This document shows, piece after piece, positions 47,101 through 62,100 of a DNA stretch of 64,000 bases (within the stretch, counting starts at the first letter, position 1; each line of letters opens with the position of its first letter). The position numbers were made by a program, and so were the translations under genes. The notes beneath the pieces were generated by a model. It was not told where the DNA came from. It saw nothing but the letters and a program-made list of their open reading frames with translations, and did no database searches. The DNA lies in the NCBI RefSeq assembly GCF_026151205.1, contig NC_087083.1, positions 3,824,460 to 3,888,459 of the forward strand. Reading direction: 5' to 3'. This DNA is from Bolinopsis microptera. Taxonomy: Eukaryota > Ctenophora > Tentaculata > Lobata > Bolinopsidae.

Positions 47101-50100
47101 TACAGTGTACAGTGTACAGTGTACAGTGTACAGTGTACAGTGTACAGTGTACAGTGTACAGTGTACAGTGTACAGTGTACAGTGTACAGTGTACAGTGTA
47201 CAGTGTACAGTGTACAGTGTACAGTGTACAGTGTACAGTGTACAGTGTACAGTGTACAGTGTACAGTGTACAGTTGCAGTGTACAATGTACACTGTACTG
47301 TGGTTTAATAACATTTGATGTTAAACCCGGTTTACACTAGATTAAAGGTTTAATATTATGCGAACCACATCTTAATATTATGTTACATTAACGTGATATT
47401 TGTCATGTACATGTAGTATGTTTAAAATTAAAACGTAATTCCAGAGAAATGAACTTGTTGCTGCTCAGTCCCACGAGTATGTATGTGCTGCGTCTAATGA
47501 ACAGTGTGGACTGTGGGTATTAAAGAAATGCACGTGTTCTTGAATGGTATGGAAGATATCTAATTAAGAATATCCACGTGCTCCGTTGTAGAAACTTGTA
47601 GGTTGCAATCTCATTCTGATTTAGATACATTCCTACACGTTGCAAAAATGCTCTTTTCCTCATAATCTTACAGTAGTGGAATCTTAAAATGAATAGCTTA
47701 AATTATAATTTAGCATACAAATATCTCGACATTATTATTCGTGTGTACGCACTGATTAGCAATGTTGGTCACGTGACATAAAGTATAAAAGTACAGTTCT
47801 TTAAATAGCACATTTTTCGCACGTGGAAATATTTGCGCGGCGTCAATTACCTGCAGTCCGTATCTTTCCCAAAATAATCTGCCTTAACTTTAGTCCAAGT
47901 AACTGATACAAGATGATGAGCCTCACACAAATTCCATATGTTAAAATCACTTTCAGTAACTCTGCCCTTAAATATCATCTTATCTCTATTCTCTATAAAG
48001 CATTACTGAAAATATGTGCATTATTACTGAAAACATGTGCATTATTATTGAAAATGTGTGCCGGCCCGTCGCGTAGGAAGACTTATCTTCCTTGATTATT
48101 AATTTCATTTAAAAAAAACACACTAAAAATATTCAAAATATTTGGTCAAATTTTTAGAATATTTAACTAATTTTTCAGATGGTCGCAGGTTGAGTTATCG
48201 ACCAATCAGAGAGCTGTATTCTAGTCACGTGGTACAAACCAACCAATCAGAGAGCTGTATCCTAGTCACGTGACACAAACCAGCCAATCAGAGAGCTGTA
48301 TTATCTGGTTGAGTTAGCGTGTCAAAATAGAGTGGTTAAAGTTGCTTATCAGCAGTTATATAATGAGTCCCGTAAATACCACGCTCCACCGTATCTTTTG
48401 TGGGTCATTAATTAGCTAATTAACTAATTAACGAGCCTAATTAATTAGAGATTATTGGGAACTGTGAATGTTTTAGATGGTGAGGGATTTGTTTGAGTAT
48501 TATACAGTCAGCAAACAAAACAAATAACTTTAGATCAGAGACTCCCCATTAAGTACATGTTGGTGACGAACCATATTGCGGTTAGCTGTGGGAATTACTT
48601 GTATAATCTGAACGCTCATGTTCCAATTGCATGCCTGGATAATTTCGTAATGGTGGAAAGGGTTATGCTATTTTCGATAAACATTTTTAACTTTCACCGT
48701 CAAAATATTGCAAGATTGTTTTGCCACTGTCCTTAAGTAAAATTAATTGTGGGAGGTGGGCAAGGTGCTCACAATATTCAACTCATCAAATTATCTTCCT
48801 TTACCTTTTAACCAATCAGAGAGCTGTATTCCAGTCACGTGACATAGACCGACCAATCAGAGAACTGTATTATAATCACGTGACATGAACTATCGAATGA
48901 GCGTGCAGATAGAAAGCTGCTTGTTCCACCAAGCAGCCCAGATATTACCGAGTGTATAATAATAGTTGTGATGAGTCGGTCACGTGAATAAAATACAGCT
49001 CTCTTATCGGCTGGTTTGTGTCACGTGAATAAAATACAGTTCTCTGATTGGCTGGTTTGTGTCACGTGAATAAAATACAGCTCCCTGATTGGTCAGTGTT
49101 GTGAGCCCTGGTTGAGTGATTGGTAATGTGCTTGACAGGTATCTTCATGCTTACTTCTCATCTCCTCCCGTAGTGTACAGTAGTATCATATATAATATAT
49201 ATACGTAGTGTACAGAAGTATTATATATTATATAATATTACGTACATCTGGTAAAGTCCTTTAATAAAACATGGGTCTGCCTTATGAAATAGGCAGGTTT
49301 TACAAACGATATGTACACGGGTTTCCAATTTACATATTATGAAATAGGAAACAACAGATCACAGAATTAATGAGTGGCGAAGAATTTGATTTTTAGAAAA
49401 CTTATTTTTAGCTTGTAGGACATCTGAAACGTTGTTTACAATGTGGCAGAATGCCAGAATAATACATACCTTCACATACCATACATACCATCACATACCA
49501 TCACATACCATCACATACCATCACATACCATCACATACCATCACATACCATCACATACCATTACATACCATCACATACCATCACATACCATTACATACCA
49601 TCACATACCATCACATACCATCACATACCATATATTAGTTAATACATACTATTAGTTATTACATATCTAAAGTAGGCTGGTTCATGTCATATAAAGCACT
49701 TAAATCTCGTATCACTATGTGACAGTATCGTTCCTACTCGACTAAACTGAGGTTATTATGATTTTGAGAATATTTCGCAGGAATGCAAACTATTTAAAAT
49801 GCTCCTTCAGCAATCTATTTAAAATATCTGCATGCAAAGTTAGTAAACATCTGAGATATTGTACGTTCTGAGACAAGACACAGATACAACATGGCTAACC
49901 TGAGTGCTATTAGTTACACTGCGAGTGGTGCTCGCCGCTCGGTCTGATATCGTGCTAAATGTAAAACTTGTTTCCATGTGAAATGTACAGGAACACCACG
50001 TGACCGGTGATTGTAAAACACTTGTGTTCCTCCTTCACACAAGAAGGCAGGTCTCTACTCTCTCCTTCACACAAGAAGGCAGGTCTCTACTCTCTCCTTC

Positions 50101-53100
50101 ACACAAGAAGGCAGGTCTCTACTCTCTCCTTCACACAAGAAGGCAGGTCTCTACTCTCTCCTTCACACAAGAAGGCAGGTCTCTACTCTCTCCTTCACAC
50201 AAGAAGGCAGGTCTCTACTCTCTCCTTCACACAAGAAGGCAGGTCTCTACTCTTTCCTTCACACAAGAAGGCAGGTCTCTACTCTCTCCTTCACACAAGA
50301 AGGCAGGTCTCTACTCTCTCCTTCACACAAGAAGGCAGGTCTCTACTCTCTCCTTCACACAAGAAGGCAGGTCTCTACTCTCTCCTTCACACAAGAAGGC
50401 AGGTCTCTACTCTTTCCTTCACACAAGAAGGCAGGTCTCTACTCTCTCCTTCACACAAGAAGGCATGTCTCTACTCTCTCCTTCACACAAGAAGGCAGGT
50501 CTCTACTCTCTCCTTCACACAAGAAGGCAGGTCTCTACTCTCTCCTTCACACAAGAAGGCAGGTCTCTACTCTCTCCTTCACACAAGAAGGCAGGTCTCT
50601 ACTCTCTCCTTCACACAAGAAGGCAGGTCTCTACTCTCTCCTTCACACAAGAAGGCAGGTCTCTACTCTCTCCTTCACACAAGAAGGCAGGTCTCTACTC
50701 TCTCCTTCACACAAGAAGGCAGGTCTCTACTCTCTCCTTCACACAAGAAGGCAGGTCTCTACTCTTTCCTTCACACAAGAAGGCAGGTCTCTACTCTCTC
50801 CTTCACACAAGAAGGCAGGTCTCTACTCTCTCCTTCACACAAGAAGGTAGGTCTCTACTCTCTCCTTCACACAAGAAGACAGGTCTCTACTCTCTCCTTC
50901 ACACAAGAAGGCAGGTCTCTACTCTCTCCTTCACACAAGAAGGCAGGTCTCTACTCTCTCCTTCACACAAGAAGGCAGGTCTCTACTCTCTCCTTCACAC
51001 AAGAAGGCAGGTCTCTACTCTCTCCTCCACACAAGAAGGCAGGTCTCTACTCTCTCCTTCACACAAGAAGGCAGGTCTCTACTCTCTCCTTCACACAAGA
51101 AGGCAGGTCTCTACTCTCTCCTTCGCACAAGAAGGCAGGTCTCTACTCTCTCCTTCACACAAGAAGGCAGGTCTCTACTCTCTCCTTCACACAAGAAGGC
51201 AGGTCTCTACTCTCTCCTTCACACAAGAAGGCAGGTCTCTACTCTCTCCTTCACACAAGAAGGCAGGTCTCTACTCTCTCCTTCACACAAGAAGGCAGGT
51301 CTCTACTCTCTCCTTCACACAAGAAGGCAGGTCTCTACTCTCTCCTTCACACAAGAAGGCAGGTCTCTACTCTCTCCTTCACACAAGAAGGCAGGTCTCT
51401 ACTCTCTCCTTCACACAAGAAGGCAGGTCTCTACTCTCTCCTTCACACAAGAAGGCAGGTCTCTACTCTCTCCTTCACACAAGAAGGCAGGTCTCTACTC
51501 TCTCCTTCACACAAGAAGACAGGTCTCTACTCTCTCCTTCACACAAGAAGGCAGGTCTCTACTCTCTCCTTCACACAAGAAGGCAGGTCTCTACTCTCTC
51601 CTTCACACAAGAAGGCAGGTCTCTACTCTCTCCTTCGCACAAGAAGGCAGGTCTCTACTCTCTCCTTCACACAAGAAGGCAGGTCTCTACTCTCTCCTTC
51701 ACACAAGAAGGCAGGTCTCTACTCTCTCCTTCACACAAGAAGGCAGGTCTCTACTCTCTCCTTCACACAAGAAGGCAGGTCTCTACTCTCTCCTGCAAGT
51801 GAGGTGCTTATCTCCTTTTCAGTAACCCTAAGCCACTCTGTACCGAGACACTATACTAGCTGTAGGGGGTTAGTCCTATGAGCTAGAGGGTGTGTATCAC
51901 CAGCCGCAGCTGTACCAAATCACAGCTTGGTAACTGGCCGACTTGCATCCGACCGGATTTGAACCTGGGTCTTCTGCTTGGGTAAACTAGTAACTAGTTT
52001 CCTTCGGGACTAGTTACTAGTTACTACCAGTAGTACTAGAATGTTCATTTTGCAGCTTGGTCTCCCTTCTGTCAAATAACTCACTACCATATTAGGTATA
52101 ATCGCTTCCTTAACTCCGGGTCAATATCTGTGATATGCAGGAAACAGAAACAGCTACAGAAACAGCTACAGAACAATATTAAATATTAGTAACCCAGATC
52201 CAGGGGCGAGGGGCTGGGGGGGGGGCGGGCACAGCCCCCCGGAAAAATTTTGAGAAATAGGGTGTTTTAGACAACATTTGGCATTAAAGAGATTTGTAGG
52301 ACAGCAATAAACTGGGATTGAAAAGAATAAAGTACTCACGTAAATTTGGTAAATTCACAACAGCAATCTGCATTCTCCAATCAGAATTTACGACTTACTC
52401 AGGCCTCATCGTCTTAAGATTTTGACATGCTGAAGTCAATTGCCTGCCGTTTAAACAGTACAGACTGCAGTCATAAACACAGCCCAGTTACCAGGCGACC
52501 ATGGGGACTAGGCCTAGGGGGCGTATTTTTTCCTGGGGTTCAATTTTTCCGGGGACTGCAGCCCCCTGCCCCCCCCTGGCTACGTGCCTGTTATACAGCC
52601 GAACACCTGTATTTATGTAGCTTTAACAGAGAATATGTAAGTACTAGTGTAACTCGTGCCTGCGGCCGGGACTTCACTATCGCAGATGAAATACAAAAGT
52701 ATAAACCCGCCTATTATATCCGAAAACACACATTAAATTTTCGTAGTTAAAACGGTGCGAAAGTATGAACTCGCTCTGTCCAAACACACCGCAATTTAAT
52801 TCTGAGTGCCCCTCATATATCTTATAGTAATATTTGATAGCCAATCTTGACGTTTATGACTGCCAAATTACATAATTATATCGCAAATCTGTTATGAGGG
52901 AGAGAGAGCGAGAGTGGGAGAGAGGGAGAGTACGTGAGACACTTTAATGTCACATTTGGGTCACAAAATGATCAATTAAACCACTTACCACCGGCCGATT
53001 TAAAAAACCTTCATCATTTAACTTCGTCAGAGTTTTGTCGGCACTATACCGGAAAAAACCAGCCCCGGAACTCTTACCGTTTTCTTGATTAAGCCGTTCG

Positions 53101-56100
53101 GAAAATACACGCGAATGAACACACATCTTGAGATTATTATTATAAATTTACTCAGTACTCATTGTATAATGTTCAATGTACAATGTACAATGTACAATGT
53201 ACAATGTACAATGTGCACCTCTACTGACAGGGAAGCTGTCAGCTTTGAGAATTAAAGAATTGAGGATATACCGGGAAAGACAGATGATGCAAGCTCTTAG
53301 CCCAATTAGTAAAGTGGGTGGTAATTATCGGTGATCAATGTTCCATCAATCTGACTGCAACATTTGTGTTAATAGCACAAACCCCATTTGTTAATAGCTG
53401 AGAACAGTTTGTTAACTAACATATCTGGTGAACTTATCTGACTCGTTACAAACCGATAGTTGACTTGTCTCGTTATGTGAGTAGGCCCGACCAGAAGATT
53501 GGTTAGTTGTTCTGTTGTTATGTTGTTATGTTATTATGTACAATGTACAATGTACACCTCTACTAAACTACCAATCTGACTGCAACATTAACCCCTACTT
53601 CTTCAGGATCAGCGAAGATAACTCAGAAGCAAGTAAGTACAGAGAAATAGTCGTGATATTAGGTAAAATAAAAATAGTCGTAATATCACAAATAGTTGTG
53701 ATATTAGGTAAAATATTAGAAGTGTATTTATTGCGCGCAAGTGGTCCCTTTTTTTGGGGGGTTCATAGCACGTGCCCTTTTTTGGTAAAATTGGAAAAGT
53801 ACTCTGGTACCACACTACTGTACCAATGGTGAAGTATAGCTAGAGGAGAGTGAAAATATTACTACACTAGTGTAACACTGTAACCACTGCCTATTATCAT
53901 GAACTCAGTGCACACAACTAAACTATAAACTTTAAAATTCACATGTTATGTGGCCCACTAAAATATCACACTAAAATATCACACATTTCTTCACTACGGC
54001 CTATGAACAGTCCTTACAGTACAAGATATAGATACCGTATAAGTGTGGAACAAGCAGGCGTGGTCATAACGTCTGTATCTCATTATCAAGTTGCGATATT
54101 ATCTACTTGCTGAGTGTATATCTAGATATTATCTACTTGTTGGGTGTATATCTAGACATTATCTACTTGTTGGGTGTATATCTAGATATTATCTACTTGT
54201 TGGGTGTATATCTAGACATTATCTACTTGTTGAGTGTATATCTAGATATTATCTACTTGTTGGGTGTATATCTAGATATTATCTACTTGTTGAGTGTATA
54301 TCTAGATATTATCTACTTGTTGGGTGTATATCTAGATATTATCTACTTGCTGAGTGTATATCTAGATATTATCTACTTGTTGAGTGTATATCTAGATATT
54401 ATCTACTTGTTGAGTGTATATCTAGATATTATCTACTTGTTGGGTGTATATAAAATTATATGTCACTAATCCACTTGCTAAAATATGCTCTGTAATAGTC
54501 AGATATTTCAGATAAGACACGTAAGTGCCCTTATTTTTTAATATATCAGACAACTACAACCTGGCCCACTATAGAGTATATAATATAGATGTTAAATAAT
54601 ATAATATAGATGTTACATAATATAATATTGTAACTTATGTTGTGGGTGTTGTCCTCTGCTAAAAGTACTCAATTGGAAGCCGAGAATGAATGGCCGGGTT
54701 GTTCGACCTAGCCCCTCGTTTTACTTTGTGTTACTGGTGTGCTATTGTTTGTAACATCTTTACCATATCAGTCTATCTGACTACTAAACTTTATATTATA
54801 ATGATAGTCGTAACTTGAAATATCCAACTTTGTAAACTCTATACACATTTTGTGAACAAAAGAGCTCAATCATCACGTTTATCCAACCGTGAAAATAAAA
54901 ATAACATTATTCACTACAAAAAACATTTTACATTACACAATGTAAATATTCTAATGACTATGAATATTATATTATCCTCCGTAATAATTAGAGCTAGGCT
55001 GGATTAAGCGCGTCAATTTACTGGGATTAAGTGAGTACGTGGTTCAATAAATAAGCTGAAAAAGGCGGGAAAGTTTGGGAAAAAGGCGGGAAAGTTGATA
55101 AGCACTACATGCTTGTTGATAGTGGTCAGTGAGTGTAAGGAGAGGGTTACAGAGAGTAAAACCTCACTTGCTCGTAGCTACTAGTTATTTGTTAGACAGG
55201 GTACTGATAATAAAATCTAGCTAGCTGAGTAGATATTTGTTTATTTGATTTTATCAGCAAACTTCCTTATGTTCAAATTATTCAAATTATTCGTTTCGTT
55301 CATATTATATGTTATGTGTTCATATTATGCTAAATAAACATTAGTGTAGACAGTTCCAAGTGGAGTGTAGAGAATTTCTTCTGAGAAAATGTTTTGTCAT
55401 TTGTGACTCGAGTGCGAGTAAAACTGTAAAACTAACATAAAAAGTGTCAATATTTGTAAAAAGGAAAGTAAAAATGAGAGTAAAAAGGGAGTGTAAAAAG
55501 GGAGTGTAAAAACACAACCTCCTCACGACGTGTACCACATTATAGTAGGTTCCTTTCCTGAAGTTTATTTTAAAAGAGAGTTTAAATGACACTGTTACTT
55601 CTCAGAATCTCACCTTCTCTCTTTCTCAGTAACTCTGTAGTAAATATGTGAAATATGTGGACATGTTGTACTTTAAACATTCAGTAACTAGATAATAATA
55701 AGGTAATAAACAATGATAAGTGGTCTAGAATATGTCATTGGTGGAATTCGGTATTAGGGTAAACTAAGATGTAACGGAATGCTTGGATGATTCCGGTTTT
55801 TGCGATGTTTTTTAATGGCGAGGTGGAAGAGGGAGATTGTGGAAAGGGATATAAGTCTAAAATCTCATATCAATATATTATATTTAATGTGTAGTCTGTA
55901 GTATTAGCATTATTAGATCTGTTATTCTCATATACAAGCAAGGTTCGACCGGGATCCCGGCTTAATCCCGGTAAAAAGTCAAGTTGATTTCTAAGTTTTC
56001 CGGCGGGAGGCTCAGTCTGCTATCCCTCTTACAATGTTTTTCGCCATCTTGAAAGCCCTTTCACTTGCTACTGAGAAAGGAGGTGGACACAGATAGATCC

Positions 56101-59100
56101 ACATAAGCTGGTTTAGAGTGTGATTTTTCCGCCAGAACTCCAGTGGATTACGTCTCTCGGGCTCCAGCTTGTCCTTCAAATATCTGGTAACCTCGTCCCT
56201 TACCACGTTGTTCAGAGATCCGGGCCCGTCTGAAATAATGCGTAGAAGTTGGTCAGTTGGTTCCAAGTCGCTGCATCATCATCAATATCTCTGACTGAGT
56301 CGTCAGTATCACTGTTTCTTCCCTTCACAAAATCACTGTCCGCACTGATTCTTGTACTCTTTCTTTGTCGGAAGCCCACCTCTCTCTTAGACTTGGAGAT
56401 CAGGAACTCTTTGGCGGCTTGAGATTGCCTTGTAGGTAAATAGAGTCGCTCTGATAAACCACAACAACAAATACAAGTACAAGAGTACGGCTAATTGGAC
56501 TCCAACAGATTCGGATAACCAAATACCAGTAGTATGTTTTACGCTAATATATAAAATAAAATGTAGAATAGTCTAGAAATCCAATAAACTGATCAACCAA
56601 CTTGCTGGCATAGCACATTGTTTAAATACTGCACCTAACGCCATCATTGATTATACATTATAAGATCAAAGAATATTGAAAGTAACATTTTTGCTTAATC
56701 CTGGTCCTGGTCTTATTCCCGGTCCCGGCTTAATCCAGGTCGATCCTTGTACATGTTTTTGCAGAATTACACAATTGTTTTTGTTTATATAATATTGTTT
56801 ACACACAAACTACTCACATACCCTACTACCCTAGGTAAAAACACTCACAATAACAATACAGTATAAGGTTTTTTTAATGCTGTACCACGTGACCAGCTGT
56901 TTTGAAAATGAAGATGAAGAAAGAGTTCTGGTATGCAGAATATTCATTGCCACATAGTAACATTACTAAACTAAACGTTGTTATTCCCAAGCAAACTTGG
57001 GCCTCTGCCAAGGAGCACTATTCTCATATTTAATGAGTGTTTTAAGATTCTTGCTATAAATGGCTACAGCTAACACTATTAATGCTAAGTACCAAACAAC
57101 AAGTGGGAGGTGGATCGTTGGTACCAGGATACAAGGATACAAGGATACAAGGATACAAGGATACAAAAGTGATAATTACTTTATTGAGTACACAATAGTT
57201 GTAATTCTGAAATAATTTAAGTTACACAATTCTAATTATTTACAAGTGTGTAGGGATAATTTAGAAATGTTATATAATGCTAGTTTTAGAAAAATAGATA
57301 AATCGAGTTTGTATGGTTCAATCTTATTTTAAGGTCCTATAGCATTATGCACTTGCCAGTATTTGAGTGGAAATCTGGGCTCTTATAGTAGGCTGTATAA
57401 TTTTCGTTCACAGAGAGAATTGAATGGATTGCTCTTGCTGTGGCAGTGAGTGTGGTAGGATCTAGAGTTTTGTTGGAGAGCAAACCGACTAGGTCAGTAA
57501 TGTTTAGGGGATGGAAATTGAATTTTTCCCTAACTGAGGAGTAGAGCAAACAGTCAATCAATACGTGACTTTCGTCCTCAATAGGCTTGAGCCCTTTGCG
57601 GAAAAAGCAGTAGGTGCACCAACGTTCTTCTCTTGGTACAAGGGGGGTTTCGTATCTGCCCCTTTCGATGTAGAGGTTGTGGCAGCTGATACGAAACCTT
57701 GTCAGACTTTTTCGAACATCCGGTATTTTGATAATTCGTAGGTATGCCTCTGGTTCGAAATCATGTTTAATTAAGTTATAGAATTCTAGTTTTGGCGAGG
57801 AGGCCTTGGCAGCTTTCCAGGTATTCACGAATTCTTCCCTCATGTTATGACTGATTTGGGTGGAGAGCTTAGATTTTGAGGAAGATGAGGGGGTGAAGTT
57901 GTATTTGGTGAGAAGCTTTGAGATGTTGGTATACCAAGGAAGTCCCAACATGATTTGTTCGTGAAATGCAGCACAGAGTAGTTCGTTTTCAGTGTTTTCA
58001 AGGCGACTATAGTAATCTATTGCAAGTTTGCAGGCTTCAAAGAATAGAGGGTGGCGCCCGCTTTCGCCCCAGCAACCTATATTTGATGCTTTTGAATGTA
58101 CAGACAAAGACCACTTGATAAACTTTAGGTGGAACTTTTCATAGTGGTCTTGTGCAATGTACTTCAAGGTATGCTGGGGGTTGGCTTTGTCATCTATTTT
58201 TGAAAGGTATCTCATGGTTTTTGAGTGGGGGCATAAGACTTGACAGCCATAAAGCAGGATTGGTTTTATTAAGGAGTCAAATAGAATATTAAGGGCACGG
58301 TGTGAGAGGGCATCCTTAACTATTTTGCCTTTGAGGCCATAGAGAGCACGGAGAGCCTTGGCCCTCAGCTCAGTATTTGCTGCTGTAAACGATCCATTTC
58401 TGTGGAATATTATGCCAAGATAGCAGTATTTATCGGTGTGCTGGATGGGCTGACCTCCCAATGTGAATGTTTCATAGGACTGCTTTCGTTTGGGAGGGCT
58501 GAATATTACAATCTTAGTTTTCTTAATATTTACTTCAAGGCCCATGGAGTTACAGAAATCAAATAGAATGTTGATATTGACTTGCAAGGCCTCGGGACTT
58601 AGAGCAAGAAGGACAAGATCGTCAGCCCACAGCAGATGTGATATCAGAACGTCAGCAAGAACTGGATAGTCACCAACAGATTTCAGGAGAGATGAAAAGT
58701 CATTAATGTAGATTTTAAAGAGGTCTGGCGATAGGGGGTCATTAAATCGATTTAACACCGCAATTCCAGTCGCAAGCCTGGGACCACTACTAGCATAGTC
58801 ACAACATCTACAAAGCTACCATATAGCCTGACTGACAATTTTCTCGACTGACTGACAATGTTTCTTCTTTTTTTCCCCATTTAGAATACAAAGATTAGTA
58901 CATTTTAGCTTATGATTAATATTATATTTTTACCTATAGTTTACTTAGATTAGATTTGTTAGTAATCTTTATCCAATCAGAACAAAGTAAATAACTCTCA
59001 TTAACCAATCGGGTTATAGTGTTAGAATTAACATACTCAAAATATGCATCAAATAATTAAGAAAAATAAGAGCGTAAAATAATGCCCATCCCAGTTGTCA

Positions 59101-62100
59101 ACAATTCGAGACGCGCCTTTCTGTAATCTGTATGTTTTACATTCGGTAGGTTTTACAACAGTTTTACATTGTAGTGTTGTAGAGAGGTGTTGTCTAAGCT
59201 ATTTAGGTGAACATTTGTAGATGTAAAATAAGGAGGTGAGATATATTGTGTACCAGTATCACACACTGTACGTTACACTGTGAATACTTTAGGAAGCACT
59301 GTTAATTATACTGAAAACCTGATTAAAAGCAATTAGCTCACTCATTACACACCCGACATATTTAGTTTATAGATACTTTACACGTTTATAGTTAATATCC
59401 TGGGAGTACATTTTAGTTATAAAAAGTAAAACAGTTGGTTGTTATATTTTACTACTTCACAACAAGCCGCTTCTCGTTAGTTACTCAGTTATTTAATAAG
59501 TAAGAAAGTAGAAATGTAGCCGATACTAAATCTGATCACGTGTTGACCACGTGTTGACCACGTGTTGACCACGTGTTGACCACGTGTTATTGCAATATTA
59601 ATTAGTTACTTCCCTTACCGTCTAGCAAAGCAGTTAGTAAACAGGGTGAAGTGTTATTCTACACAAGTGTAACAGGGAGGCGTAATTGTTAGTAAGTAAC
59701 CATAGTAACCATAGTAACCAGTGTTATTCTACACAAGTGTAACAGGGAGGAGTAATTTTTAGTAAGTAACCATAGTAACCACAGTAACCATAGTAACCAG
59801 TGTTATTCTACACAAGTGTAACAGGGAGGAGTAATTTTTAGTAAGTAACCATAGTAACCACAGTAACCATAGTAACCAGTGTTATTCTACACAAGTGTAA
59901 CAGGGAGGAGTAATTTTTAGTAAGTAACCATAGTAACCACAGTAACCATAGTAACCAGTGTTATTCTACACAAGTGTAACAGGGAGGAGTAATTTTTAGT
60001 AAGTAACCATAGTAACCACAGTAACCATAGTAACCAGTGTTATTCTACACAAGTGTAACAGGGAGGAGTAATTTTTAGTAAGTAACCATAGTAACCACAG
60101 TAACCATAGTAACCAGTGTTATTCTACACAAGTGTAACAGGGAGGAGTAATTTTTAGTAAGTAACCATAGTAACCACAGTAACCATAGTAACCAGTGTTA
60201 TTCTACACAAGTGTACAGGGAGGAGTGATTTTTAGTAAGTAACCATAGTAACCACAGTAACCATAGTAACCACAGTAACCATAGTAACCAGTGTTATTCA
60301 CATAGACTCCCCAACAGTGAAGGTTCCTACTTCTATTACTCCTACTACTACTACTTCTATTCTGCCTTATAGATAAAATCTCTTATAACCAGTGGTATTC
60401 TCTTATCTTATCTTATCTAACTAAGGGTGTAATGAGTGTAATCAGTGTATATCATTAGTAGGTAGTTTATATCAAGGTTATTGATATACTATCTCATCTA
60501 CAGTAAATAAAAAACCAAGGAACTAAATATTTGAAGACTTGATGAATGGTATTGTAGAAGTGAGGGCTGGTCAGAAGCACTATTTTGAGTGTGAATACCT
60601 GCAAGAAGCACTATTTATTAGGACCAAAATGACCGACTCTGTCTAAGCTAAGAATGGTTAAGAAACCGTCGGAATGTCACTAAAAAGTGTCTAACTGTAA
60701 TTGATAGCGAACAGTTTAGCATAGTTTAACCAGCTACTCTGCTGAGCAGTGCCTGGTTTGCCGTTTGAGTGCAGTAATTCCGATTATTTGGAACCGCCTA
60801 ATGCCAGTAACTGACTAATGAGTCTTTGATGTTATCACGGATAAAATAGTATCTGCTGCCAAATTCTTGTCCACACAATAAAAACTGTTCCTGTTCCATT
60901 ACTGTAAAGGTCGCTCGTTGTCGAGGAGTTAAGGTGCTCTAGTAAATAGTGGTATATGGTGGTATATGTGGTAAATGTGGTAAATGTGGTAAATGTGGTA
61001 AATGTGGTAAATGTGGTAAATGTGGTAAATGTGGTAAATGTGGTAAATGTGGTAAATGTGGTAAATGTGGTAAATGTGGTAAATGTGGTAAATGTGGTAA
61101 TAGCCGTCTGTATCCAATGTATGGTGTGTAAAAAAGTTATCCATATGGTAATCTTCAAACGTTTACATAGATAACAAGCATATACTATCTAGTATAACGA
61201 TAATGTCTTTCTCTATATTTTGTGACAGACGATAATTTGTGATAGCGGCTTCGAGTGCGCGCGGCGCTGCAGTATTAAGTGGAACGCGCGAATCATTTTT
61301 TATGAAATAAGTGTTAAAGGTGAAACCACTCACTGTAGTGGAATTCATTTTAATTCAATCCTTAAATATCCGATAACCGTGTATTTACTGTCGTTATAAA
61401 TTTAAAATTAGTGCAATAAATTATAATTATTGCAGGTGAAAACGTTGCTGCAGTTAGAGCAAGGACACTCAGTAGTGCTAGCTCCACTCGATTGGTGGAA
61501 ACATCGGTGAGTCACGAGTCAGGAAACATGGACATTTTGCCGCCTTTATTTCATATCTGGAATACTCATCGATATAAATTTCACGAAACACACCAACTTA
61601 ATAAAAACCATATAATTATTCTGCTTCCTCGAATTATCCTACTTTTCCAGTTACCACTCAAAGAAAAGAACCCAGACTGGTACAAGTCAATGTTAAAGAA
61701 CTTCACTTCGGCAGAACAGACAGAGAATCAGAAAGTACCTGTTGTACTCAAGAAAGCGTCCGTTTATGAACAGTAAGTTGATAAAACGGGAAAATTAGTT
61801 AATAAGTCGTTTGTTCCGGATGAAATGGTTATCGCGCGACGTTATTAGTGTAGCTAATGTGTACAGAGTTCGGGTTGATGCTGGAAAATTCTTTACGTGT
61901 CCAAATAGATGTTAAAGAGACATTGATTTGTTGATTGTTTTGTCCAGCCAATAAATCCTGGAGTAAAAAACATTGAGTTTACTTTGCATTCAGATTCCAA
62001 ACCAGGCTGGCAATTCTCTTTCCTTCCATTAGATAATGCACATTATTTATTGTGCAGAAATCATTATTGCACATTAATGGCCCTGAATAAAATGGAATTA

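Larger units (their letters stand above)
57000..58955 (-). repeat. Second copy of the small membrane-protein unit, split by a LINE
   Basis: 58955-58741 and 57125-57000, read on the minus strand, match 11865-12150. The copy carries two extra A's after codon 3 (ORF broken) and an insertion exactly after LNRFN. After LKT the 3' ends of the two copies differ. Confidence 0.8.

Noticed and set aside
46958-47340. Cys/Val/Tyr-rich ORFs on both strands
   Set aside because: Products of the 7-bp TACAGTG microsatellite.
50000-51881. Two overlapping ~600-aa ORFs with HTRRQVSTLSFTQEG-type repeats
   Set aside because: The 32-bp minisatellite has no stop in several frames; both ORFs are by-products of the repeat, and no start context or domain supports a protein.
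51900-51970. A tRNA gene on the minus strand
   Set aside because: A B-box-like GGTTCAAATCC is present but no A box, anticodon arm or acceptor stem could be built.
52427-52750. 107-aa plus-strand ORF
   Set aside because: Covers the right end of the short hAT-like derivative and its flank; the frame is incidental.
54091-54469. 120-aa ORFs over the 30-bp repeat
   Set aside because: A multiple-of-3 repeat unit without stops; no coding features.
60835-61174. Repeat ORFs (TTF, CGK, VVN patterns)
   Set aside because: Products of the 9-bp GTAAATGTG microsatellite.
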